From NCBI RefSeq assembly GCF_900112285.1, contig NZ_FOKZ01000003.1:214687-278686 (forward strand): a stretch of 64,000 nucleotides of DNA. Reading direction: 5' to 3'. Both the position numbers and the translations under genes were made by a program. A model generated the notes under the pieces. The model worked only from the letters and a program-made list of their open reading frames with translations. It was not told where the DNA came from and searched no databases. The DNA comes from Polaromonas sp. OV174 (GTDB lineage: Bacteria > Pseudomonadota > Gammaproteobacteria > Burkholderiales > Burkholderiaceae_C). This document shows positions 55,118 to 63,541 of this stretch, in pieces; the first letter of the stretch is position 1; the number at the start of each line of letters is the position of its first letter.

Positions 55118-56071
55118 ATGCCCGACCCCATCCCAACAAGTCATCTGCTGATTCCCGGCGCCGGCTGGCCCGCTGCGGCCGAGCCCGGCGCGCCCGCGCG
55201 CCCGCAGCCTCCACTCCCCAATCTGACGCAGTTGCTGCTGCATATGGCACCGTCCGGCCTGATCGAATGCGAGGAGGATAGCCCCGCCATGCCTTACGAG
55301 CTGGCGCTGGCGCAACTCAATGGCTTGCCGGCGCAACCCGGCCTGACGCCCTGGGCGGCCTTCGAAACCGGCACCACAGTCACGCCCTGCGCCTGGGTCA
55401 AGCCCTGCCACTGGCTGGTGGGCGCCGACTATGTGCAGCTCGACGATCCGGCCAGCCTGGACCTGGATGAGACCAGCTCACGCGTCCTGCTGGAAGCCGC
55501 TGCCCCCTATTTTCTGGAGGACGGCATCACACTGAGCTACCGCACGCCCCAGGCCTGGCTGGCCAGCGGCGAGGTCTTTCGCCAGTTGCCCACGCGCTCA
55601 CTGGATCGCCTGATAGGGAGGCGCATCACACCGGCGGTGTTCGATGCCAGCCGCAGCGGGAGCACCGTGCTGCGCCGCCTGCAAAACGAGATGCAGATGC
55701 TGTTCTATACCCATGCCGCCAATGACCGACGCCTGCAGCAAGGCCTGCTGCCGGTCAACTCCTTCTGGATCACCGGTGCCGGTGCGCTGGAGCAGCCACC
55801 CACACCGCTTCCCGGCCTGCAAGTCGAAGCGCGCCTGCACGCGCCGGCACTGCAGCAAGACCCGCAAGCCCACGCGCTAGCCTGGCAGGCAGTGGACGCC
55901 GACGCCTGCGCCCGTCTGCTGGCCCAGCTCAAACAGGGGCAAGCGGTGCAGCTGACCCTGTGCGGCCAGCGCCTGGCCCGCAGCTATCGCGTCGCCCAGC
56001 CCACGCTGGCACGCCGAATCAAGCATTATTTAGGGCTGAAGCCCTTATCCCTAGGGCTAGAAGAGCTATGA
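55118..56071 (+). CDS. RpfE-type regulatory/hypothetical protein
   Basis: The 317 residues start MPDPIPTSHLLIPGAG. The body has PWAAFETGTTVTPCAWVKPC and LIGRRITPAVFDASRS, then QNEMQMLFYTHAANDRR. It matches the group called RpfE-type, usually beside recJ; the biochemical role is not known. The last residues, LGLKPLSLGLEEL, are encoded by a family 1 repeat, so its C-terminus has probably been replaced. Its stop overlaps the recJ start (ATGA). Confidence 0.75.
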   Translation: MPDPIPTSHLLIPGAGWPAAAEPGAPARPQPPLPNLTQLLLHMAPSGLIECEEDSPAMPYELALAQLNGLPAQPGLTPWAAFETGTTVTPCAWVKPCHWLVGADYVQLDDPASLDLDETSSRVLLEAAAPYFLEDGITLSYRTPQAWLASGEVFRQLPTRSLDRLIGRRITPAVFDASRSGSTVLRRLQNEMQMLFYTHAANDRRLQQGLLPVNSFWITGAGALEQPPTPLPGLQVEARLHAPALQQDPQAHALAWQAVDADACARLLAQLKQGQAVQLTLCGQRLARSYRVAQPTLARRIKHYLGLKPLSLGLEEL

Positions 56072-56081
56072 AAATAATAGC
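56028..56081 (-). repeat. Family 1 palindromic repeat spanning rpfE-like stop and recJ start
   Basis: On the minus strand it reads TGCTATTATTTTCATAGCTC, then CTAGCCC, AAGGGCTTCAGCCCTAAAT. The repeat supplies the stop codon of the upstream gene and the ATG plus first codons (MKIIA) of recJ. Confidence 0.65.
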
Positions 56082-57792
56082 AAGAGAGATTCCTCCGCGC
56101 GCCGTCTGGGCGCTGCAGCAGGCCGGCATTCACCCCTTGCTGGCGCAGCTCTACGCGGCGCGTGGCGTGCATTCGGCGGAGGAGCTCAACGACGGCCTGG
56201 CCAGGCTGCTGCCGCCCTCCTCCCTGCATGGCGCCAAAGAAGCCGCCCAGTTGCTGGCCGATGCGATGGATTCCGGCAAAAAAATCTGCGTGGTCGCCGA
56301 CTACGACTGCGACGGCGCCACCGCCTGCGCCGTGGCGCTGCGCGGCCTGCGCCTGCTGGGTGCGCAGCATGTCAGCTACCTGGTGCCGGACCGGGTGGTG
56401 GACGGCTACGGCCTGACCGCGCCGATTGCCGAGCGCGTCAAGGCCAGCGGTGCCGACCTGCTGGTCACGGTGGACAACGGCATTGCCAGCCTGGACGGCG
56501 TGGCCCGCGCCAAGGCGCTGGGCCTGCAGGTGCTGGTGACCGACCACCATTTGCCGGCGCTCACGGATGGACAAATCTGGCTGCCGGACGCGGACGTGAT
56601 CGTCAATCCGAATCAGCCCGATTGCAGCTTTGAGAGCAAGGCCCTGGCCGGCGTGGGCGTGATGTTTTATGTCTTGCTGGCGCTGCGTGCCGAGCTGCGC
56701 GAGCGCGGCGTCTTCGATGCTGGCAACCAGCCCAAGCTCGACACCTTGCTGCCGCTGGTGGCGCTGGGCACGGTGGCCGATGTGGTGAAACTTGACGCCA
56801 ACAACCGCCGCCTGGTGGCGCAGGGCCTCAAGCGCATACGCGCCGGTCATTTGCCCGCCGGCATTGCCGCCCTGTTCAAGGCGGCCGGCCGGCAAGCGCC
56901 GATGGCCACCACCTTCGACTTCGGCTTTGCGCTAGGCCCACGCATCAACGCCGCCGGCCGGCTGGCCGACATGACCCTGGGCATCGAATGCCTGCTGAGC
57001 GACGACGAGGCACGTGCCGACGAGCTGGCCCAGATGCTGGACGGCATCAACCGCGAGCGCCGCGACATCGAGGCCGGCATGCGCGAGCAGGCCCAGCTGG
57101 CGGCCGATGCCATGATTGATGAGGACGAAGAGCCGCCACCGGCGATCGCCATTTTTGATCCGGACTTTCACGAGGGCGTGGTCGGCATCGTCGCCTCGCG
57201 CATCAAGGACAAGCTGCACCGGCCCACCTTTGTGTTTGCCGCCAGCCAGGCGCCGGGCAAGGAACATGAACTCAAGGGCTCGGGCCGCTCCATCCCCGGC
57301 TTTCATTTGCGCGATGCGCTGGACCTGGTAGCCAAGCGCTGCCCCGGCGTGCTGCTGCGCTTTGGCGGCCACGCCATGGCGGCCGGCTGCACCATTGCCG
57401 AGGAGCAGTTCGAGGCCTTTGAATACGCGCTGCAGCAGGTCGCCCGCGAGTGGCTGGACGCCGCCACGCTGACACGCCGGCTAGACACCGACGGCCCGCT
57501 ACCGGCCGAATACCGGCGCACCGACGTGGTCGACACCTTGCACCAGGAAGTCTGGGGCCAGGGTTTTGCCGCGCCCACCTTTAGCGAATTCGTCGAGGTG
57601 GTGTCGCAGCGCCTGGTGGGCGAAAAACACCTGGCGCTCAAGCTCAAGCACCAGGGCCAGCCGGTGGACGGCATCTGGTTCGGCCACACCGAAGCCCTGC
57701 CGGCGCGGGTCAAGCTGGCGTTTCGGCTGGATGCCGACGAATGGCAGGGCATCAAACGGGTGCGCTTTCTGGTGGAAGGCGCTGAACTTTAG
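56068..57792 (+). CDS. recJ: Single-stranded-DNA-specific exonuclease RecJ
   Basis: The 574 residues are the usual RecJ length. DHH motifs are VADYDCDGATA, DNGIAS and VTDHHLPA, then ALGTVADVV. The DHHA1 domain has FGGHAMAAG. RecJ degrades ssDNA 5'-3' in recombination and repair. ATG at 56068 gives MKIIAREIPP and lies within the family 1 repeat. The longer frame to 55960 overlaps the upstream gene. Confidence 0.95.
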   Translation: MKIIAREIPPRAVWALQQAGIHPLLAQLYAARGVHSAEELNDGLARLLPPSSLHGAKEAAQLLADAMDSGKKICVVADYDCDGATACAVALRGLRLLGAQHVSYLVPDRVVDGYGLTAPIAERVKASGADLLVTVDNGIASLDGVARAKALGLQVLVTDHHLPALTDGQIWLPDADVIVNPNQPDCSFESKALAGVGVMFYVLLALRAELRERGVFDAGNQPKLDTLLPLVALGTVADVVKLDANNRRLVAQGLKRIRAGHLPAGIAALFKAAGRQAPMATTFDFGFALGPRINAAGRLADMTLGIECLLSDDEARADELAQMLDGINRERRDIEAGMREQAQLAADAMIDEDEEPPPAIAIFDPDFHEGVVGIVASRIKDKLHRPTFVFAASQAPGKEHELKGSGRSIPGFHLRDALDLVAKRCPGVLLRFGGHAMAAGCTIAEEQFEAFEYALQQVAREWLDAATLTRRLDTDGPLPAEYRRTDVVDTLHQEVWGQGFAAPTFSEFVEVVSQRLVGEKHLALKLKHQGQPVDGIWFGHTEALPARVKLAFRLDADEWQGIKRVRFLVEGAEL

Positions 57793-57933
57793 TCCTAGCC
57801 TGTGATGCATCGCCATGCTGCCTTGTCCGACGATTCCTGAGTACGTCGGCCTACAGCAGGCCGCTGGGCGGGCGGCGGAAAATGGATCTCCGAAGGCGCC
57901 TACAACTAAGCGCCAAACACCCCGGAGATCACC

Positions 57934-58008
57934 ATGAATTCCATCATTTACATCGTAGGCCTTGTTGTCATCATCGGAGTCATCCTTTCCTACTTCGGTT
58001 TCCGCTGA
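57934..58008 (+). CDS. 24-residue single-pass membrane peptide
   Basis: A short ORF begins with ATG at 57934 after GGAGATCACC, a good ribosome-binding site. It codes for MNSIIYIVGLVVIIGVILSY plus FGFR and then TGA. It is one hydrophobic helix with a basic C-terminal residue. I recall very similar 24-residue proteins (MN..YIVG...SFFGLR) in other Proteobacteria, with no known role. The spaces to recJ (141 bases) and the PHP gene (145 bases) hold nothing else I can support. Confidence 0.7.
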   Translation: MNSIIYIVGLVVIIGVILSYFGFR

Positions 58009-58153
58009 AACGGCATGTGCAGTCGAAATCGTCTGAGTCAAACCAAAGCCCCATGACAGACGGTGGCACCGGAGCCGGCAAACCCAGGCGGCGAACCCAA
58101 AGCCAGTTGACAGCCGCACTGCAGCCGCTGGCCATAAAGCCTAAAATGACCCT

Positions 58154-59011
58154 GTGTACAAAACCATACTCAACGCCGATCTTCATTGCCACTCCGTCGT
58201 CTCCGATGGCACCCTGACACCTGAAGTGCTGGCCGAGCGCGCCAAGGCCAATGGCGTGGAACTGTGGGCACTGACCGACCACGACGAGATTGCCGGCCAG
58301 CAGCGTGCCGCCGACGCGGCCAAAGCGCAAGGCCTGCACTACCTCACGGGCACCGAAATTTCCGTCACCTTTGCCGGCGAAACCGTGCACATCGTCGGCC
58401 TGGGTTTTGACGCCAGCAATACCGCGCTACAGCAAGGCTTGCGCAACACCCGCGGCGGACGCGAGCAGCGCGCCATGGAAATGGCGGAGTCGCTGGCCAA
58501 AGCGGGCATACACGGCGCGTTTGAAGGGGCGCTGAAGTTTGTCGGCAACCCTGAACTGATTTCACGCACCCACTTTGCCCGTTTCCTGGTGGAATCCGGC
58601 GTCTGCCGCGAAACCCCCGAAGTGTTTCGAAAATACCTGACCGAAGGCAAACCCGGCTATGTGCCGCACCGCTGGGCCAGCTTGCAAAATGCCGTCAACT
58701 GGATCACGCAGGCGCAGGGCGTGGCGGTGATTGCCCATCCGGGCCGTTACCGGTTCACGGCCAATGAGGAATACGCGCTGTTTACCGAGTTCAAGGCGCA
58801 CGGCGGTCAGGGCGTTGAGGTTGTCACCGGCAGCCATACCCCGCAGGAATACCTGAAATATGCCGAAACGGCTAAGGAATTTGGCCTGGCCGCCTCGCGC
58901 GGCAGCGATTTCCATAGCCCCGACGAGAGCCACACCGACTTGGGCGCCCTGCCATTTTTGCCGGGTCAACTGACCCCGGTCTGGGAACTGCTGACGGACC
59001 GCATCCAGTGA
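58154..59011 (+). CDS. PHP domain phosphatase / 3',5'-nucleoside bisphosphatase (RnmB/YciV-like)
   Basis: A 285-residue PHP-fold metal hydrolase. The metal ligands are NADLHCHSVVSDGTL, LTDHDEIAG, VIAHPGRY and SRGSDFHS. In E. coli the homologue (YciV/Rnm, called trpH) acts on 3',5'-nucleoside bisphosphates and 5'-ends of RNA, and lies beside yciO, as this gene nearly does. GTG at 58154 is the start. It overlaps the next start (TGATG). Confidence 0.9.
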   Translation: MYKTILNADLHCHSVVSDGTLTPEVLAERAKANGVELWALTDHDEIAGQQRAADAAKAQGLHYLTGTEISVTFAGETVHIVGLGFDASNTALQQGLRNTRGGREQRAMEMAESLAKAGIHGAFEGALKFVGNPELISRTHFARFLVESGVCRETPEVFRKYLTEGKPGYVPHRWASLQNAVNWITQAQGVAVIAHPGRYRFTANEEYALFTEFKAHGGQGVEVVTGSHTPQEYLKYAETAKEFGLAASRGSDFHSPDESHTDLGALPFLPGQLTPVWELLTDRIQ

Positions 59012-59916
59012 TGGCCGGCCCCGCAAGAAGCGCTCCCCACGCACTGACAGGCATCGCACTTTTGGTGGCTGCCGTGGCCTGTTTTGCCGTTTTGGATACC
59101 ACCACCAAAATCATCTCCCTGAGCGTGCCCTTGCTGATGGCCTTGTGGTTTCGCTACGCCTTCCAGGCCGTCGCCACCACCTTGGCGGTGCTGCCCAAAC
59201 GGGGCTGGGCGCTGCCGCGCACGGCCCATCCCAAGTTTCAGTGCCTGCGCGGCGTGCTGCTGCTCAGCAGCAGCGTGTTCGCTTTTTTCAGCCTCAAATA
59301 CATGCCGGTGGGCGAGTTCACGGCCATCGTCATGATCACGCCGCTGCTCATGACCCTGCTGGCCTCCTTCGCCTTGAACGAGCGGGTTTCCTGGCTGCGC
59401 TGGTTGCTGGTCATGGGCGGCTTTACCGGCACGCTGATCATCATCCGCCCGGGTGGCGAGGACTTTGACTGGGCCATGCTGCTACCGCTGGGCCTGGTGG
59501 TATCCAATGCCTGGTTCCAGATTCTGACCAGCCGGCTGGCCCGCACCGAAGACCCTATCACCATGCACTTCTACACCGGCTGGGTCGGCACGCTGCTGGC
59601 CTCGCTGGCCCTGCCCTTTGCCTGGACCTGGCTGGATTCCTGGACGCTGTGGGCCGGCCTGGGGCTGATGGGTTTGATGGGCACGATCGGGCACTTCATG
59701 ATGATCCTGGCCTATGTCCGCACGCCGGTATCTACCCTCACGCCCTTTCTTTATGCACAGATCGGCTTTGCCATGCTGGGCGGCTGGCTGGCGTTTTCGC
59801 ATGTTCCCGATCACTGGTCCGTGCTGGGCATGTGCATGATCGCGCTCTGCGGTGCCACCGGCGCCTGGCTGGCGGTGCGCGAGAGCCGGCTCGTGATTCA
59901 AGCCACGGAATCCTGA
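59011..59916 (+). CDS. EamA/DMT family transporter
   Basis: The 301 residues have ten membrane helices and two EamA repeats (VAAVACFAVLDTTTKIISLS; GLMGTIGHFMMILAYVRTPV). The substrate is unknown. Its ATG at 59011 overlaps the PHP gene stop, and yciO follows after 10 bases, so it is in an operon with them. Confidence 0.87.
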   Translation: MAGPARSAPHALTGIALLVAAVACFAVLDTTTKIISLSVPLLMALWFRYAFQAVATTLAVLPKRGWALPRTAHPKFQCLRGVLLLSSSVFAFFSLKYMPVGEFTAIVMITPLLMTLLASFALNERVSWLRWLLVMGGFTGTLIIIRPGGEDFDWAMLLPLGLVVSNAWFQILTSRLARTEDPITMHFYTGWVGTLLASLALPFAWTWLDSWTLWAGLGLMGLMGTIGHFMMILAYVRTPVSTLTPFLYAQIGFAMLGGWLAFSHVPDHWSVLGMCMIALCGATGAWLAVRESRLVIQATES

Positions 59917-59926
59917 AAGGCGTGTC

Positions 59927-60562
59927 ATGGCCCAATTCTTTGAAGTTCATCCTGAAAATCCCCCACTGCGCCTGCTGAAACAGGCGGCAGCCCTGCTGGC
60001 GCGTGGCGGCATCGCCGCCGTGCCCACCGACTCCAGCTACGCCTTGGTCTGCCAGCTCGATGACAAGGCGGCGGCCGACGGCCTGCGCCGCATCCGCGGG
60101 GTGGACGACAAACACCACCTGACCCTGCTGTGCCGCGACTTGAGCGAACTGGCCAACTACGCGCGGGTGGACAACAAGCAGTTTCGCCTGCTCAAAGCGG
60201 CGACGCCCGGGCCTTACACCTTCATCCTGGAGGCCAGCAAGGAAGTGCCGCGCCGCCTCAGCCACCCCTCGCGCAAGACCATAGGCCTGCGCGTGCCCGA
60301 GCACAAGGCCTTGCAGGCGCTGCTGGAATTGCACGGCGCGCCGCTGCTGGCCACCACCCTTATCCCACGCGGCGAGAGCGACCCACTCAACGACGCCAAC
60401 GACATCCGCGAGCAAATGGAGCGTGAGCTCGCCGCCATCATTGACGCTGGCGCCTGCCCCAAGGAACCCACCACCGTGATCGACCTGACACCCATGGCTG
60501 ACGGCGGCGAGCCGGTGGTGATCCGGCAAGGCCGCGGCGAGTTGGCGGCGCTAGGTCTGTAA
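59927..60562 (+). CDS. YciO/Sua5/YrdC family protein
   Basis: A 211-residue YrdC-fold protein: GGIAAVPTDSSYALVCQLD, RRIRGVDDKHHLTLLCRDL and GPYTFILEASKEVPRRL. Family members make threonylcarbamoyl-AMP for tRNA t6A, but this YciO-like branch may not be the essential Sua5/TsaC enzyme. It lies between the DMT gene and the M50 protease gene. Confidence 0.87.
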   Translation: MAQFFEVHPENPPLRLLKQAAALLARGGIAAVPTDSSYALVCQLDDKAAADGLRRIRGVDDKHHLTLLCRDLSELANYARVDNKQFRLLKAATPGPYTFILEASKEVPRRLSHPSRKTIGLRVPEHKALQALLELHGAPLLATTLIPRGESDPLNDANDIREQMERELAAIIDAGACPKEPTTVIDLTPMADGGEPVVIRQGRGELAALGL

Positions 60563-60579
60563 CAGGAGACAATCGCAGC

Positions 60580-61248
60580 ATGGATATTGCCAACCTGATT
60601 CAAACCGTCGCCATTTACGCCCTGCCCGTGCTCTTTGCCATCACGGTGCATGAGGCGGCGCACGGCTACGCAGCCCGCCATTTTGGCGACAATACGGCGT
60701 TCATGATGGGCCGCATCACGCTGAACCCGCTCAAGCACATCGACCCCATAGGCACCATTGCCATGCCGCTGCTGCTGTATTTCGCCACCTCGGGGGCTTT
60801 TCTGTTTGGCTATGCCAAGCCGGTGCCGGTGAATTTTGGCGCCTTGCGCCACCCCAAGCGCGACATGGTCTGGGTGGCGCTAGCCGGCCCGGCGTCCAAT
60901 TTTGCCCAGGCCCTGCTGTGGGCCGTGGTACTGGTGCTGCTGGCCGGGCTGGGCGTGCAGGAGCCCTTCTTCATCAAGATGGCGCAAGCCGGCATTCTGG
61001 TCAACCTGGTGATGTGGGCCTTCAACCTCTTTCCCCTGCCGCCGCTGGACGGTGGCCGCATCCTGGTTGGCCTGTTGCCCTGGAAACAGGCCCAGTGGGT
61101 GGCACGCATAGAACCCTGGGGCTTCTTCATCGTGATGGGCCTGGTGATTGCCGGCGTGGTCGGCACTTTGTGGTTGCGCCCGCTCATAAGCCTGGGCTAC
61201 TCCGTCATCGACATCCTGATGACGCCGCTGTTCGCCCTGCTCCGGTAA
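60580..61248 (+). CDS. Site-2 protease family (M50) membrane protein
   Basis: A 222-residue polytopic zinc protease with HEAAH (HExxH) at about residue 23 and the second metal site in LPPLDGGRIL (Asp ligand). GYAKPVPVNFGALRHPKRD is typical of the short rhomboid-like S2P group. It cleaves substrates within the membrane; none is identified. It lies 17 bases after yciO and 28 before trpS. Confidence 0.9.
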   Translation: MDIANLIQTVAIYALPVLFAITVHEAAHGYAARHFGDNTAFMMGRITLNPLKHIDPIGTIAMPLLLYFATSGAFLFGYAKPVPVNFGALRHPKRDMVWVALAGPASNFAQALLWAVVLVLLAGLGVQEPFFIKMAQAGILVNLVMWAFNLFPLPPLDGGRILVGLLPWKQAQWVARIEPWGFFIVMGLVIAGVVGTLWLRPLISLGYSVIDILMTPLFALLR

Positions 61249-61276
61249 TTACCCTCTTATTTTTGGCATTCCCTGC

Positions 61277-62596
61277 ATGACCCCCGTACCCTCTACCTCC
61301 CCCCAGCGCTTTCTGACCGGCATCACGACCACTGGCACGCCCCACCTGGGCAACTTTGTCGGCTCCATCCGCCCCTCGGTGGCAGCCAGCCGCCTGCCGA
61401 ACGTACAGAGTTTTTACTTCCTGGCCGACTACCACGCGCTGATCAAGTGCGATGAGCCGGCGCGCATCCAGCGCTCCACGCTGGAAATTGCGGCCAGCTG
61501 GCTGGCGGCCGGACTGGATCCGGAACGCGTGGTGTTTTACCGCCAGTCCGACATCCCGGAAATTCCCGAGCTGACCTGGCTATTGACCTGCGTCACAGGC
61601 AAGGGTCTGCTCAACCGGGCCCATGCCTACAAGGCTTCCGTCGATAAAAACGAAGCCGCTGGCAACGACCCCGATGCCGACGTCACGGCCGGCCTGTTCA
61701 TGTACCCGGTACTGATGGGCGCCGACATCCTGATGTTCAAGTCGCACAGGGTGCCGGTGGGACGCGACCAGGTCCAGCACATCGAAATGGCACGCGACAT
61801 GGCGCAGCGCTTCAACCATCTGTATGGCGAGCATCTGGTGCTGCCCGAAGCGGTGATCGAGGAGTCGGTCGCCCTGCTGCCCGGCCTGGACGGGCGCAAG
61901 ATGAGCAAGAGCTACAACAACACCATTCCCCTGTTCACGCCCCGCGACCAATTGCAAAAGCTGATCGCCAGCATTCTGACCGACTCACGTGCACCGGGCG
62001 AGGCCAAGGAAGTCGAGGGCTCAGCCCTGTTCCAGATTTACCAGGCCTTTGCCAGCGAGCCCGAGACCGCAGCGCTGCGCCAAGCTTATGCCGACGGCAT
62101 AAGCTGGGGCGATGCTAAGCAGATACTGTTCGAGCGCATCGATCGGGAAGTGGCTCCCATGCGCGAGCACTACCAGGAACTCATCGGTAATCCCGGCAAG
62201 ATCGAAGTTTTGCTGCAAGCCGGCGCCGACAAGGCACGTGCGGTAGCCACGCCCTTTATAGGTGAGTTGCGGCGCGCAGTAGGCCTGCGCAAGCTGGATG
62301 CGCAAGCAGTCGCTGCCCCAAAAAGCAAGGCCCCAAAAGCCGCCACACCGACCTTCAAGCAATACCGTGAAAAAGATGGTCTTTTCTATTTCAAGCTGCT
62401 GGATGCCAACGCTCGCCTGCTGCTGCAAAGCCAGGGCTTCGAATCACCCAAAGACGCGGCACTGACGATTGCAGCGCTGCAAAAAGAAGGGTTGGTCGCA
62501 TTGACAGCCCTGCAGGGTCAGCTTGAAACGGCCCAAGGCATTTCGAGCGCTGAACTAGATGCGGCCCTGCAGTTTTTTGCGCCTAACGGGGACTGA
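61277..62596 (+). CDS. trpS: Tryptophanyl-tRNA synthetase
   Basis: A 439-residue class I synthetase. The HIGH-like TGTPHLGNFVGS is at about residues 15-26, and KMSKSYNNTIPLF at about 211. The tail beyond the catalytic core (about 340-439) is longer than in E. coli TrpS and contains FKQYREKDGLFYFKLLDANA, an extension that other betaproteobacterial TrpS share as I recall. It charges tRNA-Trp. Confidence 0.95.
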   Translation: MTPVPSTSPQRFLTGITTTGTPHLGNFVGSIRPSVAASRLPNVQSFYFLADYHALIKCDEPARIQRSTLEIAASWLAAGLDPERVVFYRQSDIPEIPELTWLLTCVTGKGLLNRAHAYKASVDKNEAAGNDPDADVTAGLFMYPVLMGADILMFKSHRVPVGRDQVQHIEMARDMAQRFNHLYGEHLVLPEAVIEESVALLPGLDGRKMSKSYNNTIPLFTPRDQLQKLIASILTDSRAPGEAKEVEGSALFQIYQAFASEPETAALRQAYADGISWGDAKQILFERIDREVAPMREHYQELIGNPGKIEVLLQAGADKARAVATPFIGELRRAVGLRKLDAQAVAAPKSKAPKAATPTFKQYREKDGLFYFKLLDANARLLLQSQGFESPKDAALTIAALQKEGLVALTALQGQLETAQGISSAELDAALQFFAPNGD

Positions 62597-62683
62597 GCAG
62601 TTCAGCTCGGCGATCCGAGCCAGGCGGCGCGTAAAGCTTACTTTTTGAAACAGGAATTAGAGGGGAAATAGCCCCCGTTCAGC

Positions 62684-62758
62684 TTAATTCAGGTCTTAAA
62701 TTCAATGTTCGGCAGTTATGCTCAGCTGCGCCCGGAACGACACTTAGACCTGAATTAA
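62684..62758. promoter_or_regulatory. Long-spaced inverted repeat before and into the response-regulator gene
   Basis: TTAATTCAGGTCT (62684-62696) and AGACCTGAATTAA (62746-62758) are exact reverse complements 49 bases apart. The second arm ends on the A of the start codon. It could be a pair of operator half-sites for autoregulation by looping, or an mRNA stem hiding the start. Confidence 0.6.
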
Positions 62759-63339
62759 TGCGCATTTTTGTCCTCGATAGCCATCCTCTGATGCGAGAGG
62801 CTATCGCCATATTGATCCATCGTTTGATCAGCACCGCCACGGTGACCGGCCTGGACCGGTTAGCCAGTGTCATGTCCGCCGAACAGCAAGGCCTGCCCGA
62901 GTTGATTTGTATGGAGCTGGAACTGCCCGACAACTCTGGCGTTTCAGGCATTCGAGAACTCAGACAGCGTTATCCCGATACGCCGCTATTGGTTCTGTCG
63001 GCTGCCCAGGACGAGGGCGGGAAAGACCAGGCGATATCTGCCGGGGCAAGCGCCTACCTTTCAAAATGGGCAGAAACGGCAGAAATCACCAAGGTGTTGA
63101 GCTCATTTCTGAGCCCAAAACTCGAAGCAACACCGGCCACGCCGCCAGAAAAACTGTCCAAACGACAAAAGCAGCTGCTGGTCATGCTTGACAAAGGCAT
63201 GAGCAATCGGGACATCGCCGAAGCACTTGAAATCAGTGAGCACACGGTCAAAGTGCATTTATGGCGCTTGTTCCGGCGCATCAATGTCAAAAGCCGATCA
63301 CAGGCCAGCCATCTGGCCCGAACCAAGGGCCTGCTTTAA
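62758..63339 (+). CDS. Orphan LuxR-type response regulator with Glu at the phospho-acceptor site
   Basis: The 193 residues comprise a receiver domain (1-115) and a LuxR/NarL HTH (about 128-190: LSKRQKQLLVMLDKGMSNRD and SEHTVKVHLWRLFRRINVKS). In the receiver the acidic residue Asp7, Ser81 and Lys103 are present. Position 53, in CMELELPDNSG, is Glu where the phosphorylatable Asp should be. No histidine kinase is adjacent. An inverted repeat overlaps the start codon. Confidence 0.92.
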   Translation: MRIFVLDSHPLMREAIAILIHRLISTATVTGLDRLASVMSAEQQGLPELICMELELPDNSGVSGIRELRQRYPDTPLLVLSAAQDEGGKDQAISAGASAYLSKWAETAEITKVLSSFLSPKLEATPATPPEKLSKRQKQLLVMLDKGMSNRDIAEALEISEHTVKVHLWRLFRRINVKSRSQASHLARTKGLL

Positions 63340-63541
63340 GGCCTCTGCAAGCATCAGACTCATCGCTATGACTAGGCGCTGAGAAGTGGCCCCGAAAATC
63401 TGACGAGAAGACTAGGGCCTTGGTCGGTCATCCAGCCGAGAGCTGGGTACGCATGGCTCCGAATACCCCTATCGCCAAGTCCGAAGTCAATCTATCTGGA
63501 CTCTTGCGCCCAGAGATGGAATCGCAAATACCCCTTTGGGA

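Noticed and set aside
58107..58138. TTGACA with CATAAA as a sigma-70 promoter for the PHP gene
   Set aside because: The spacer would be about 20 bases and the -10 is poor, so support is too weak to list.
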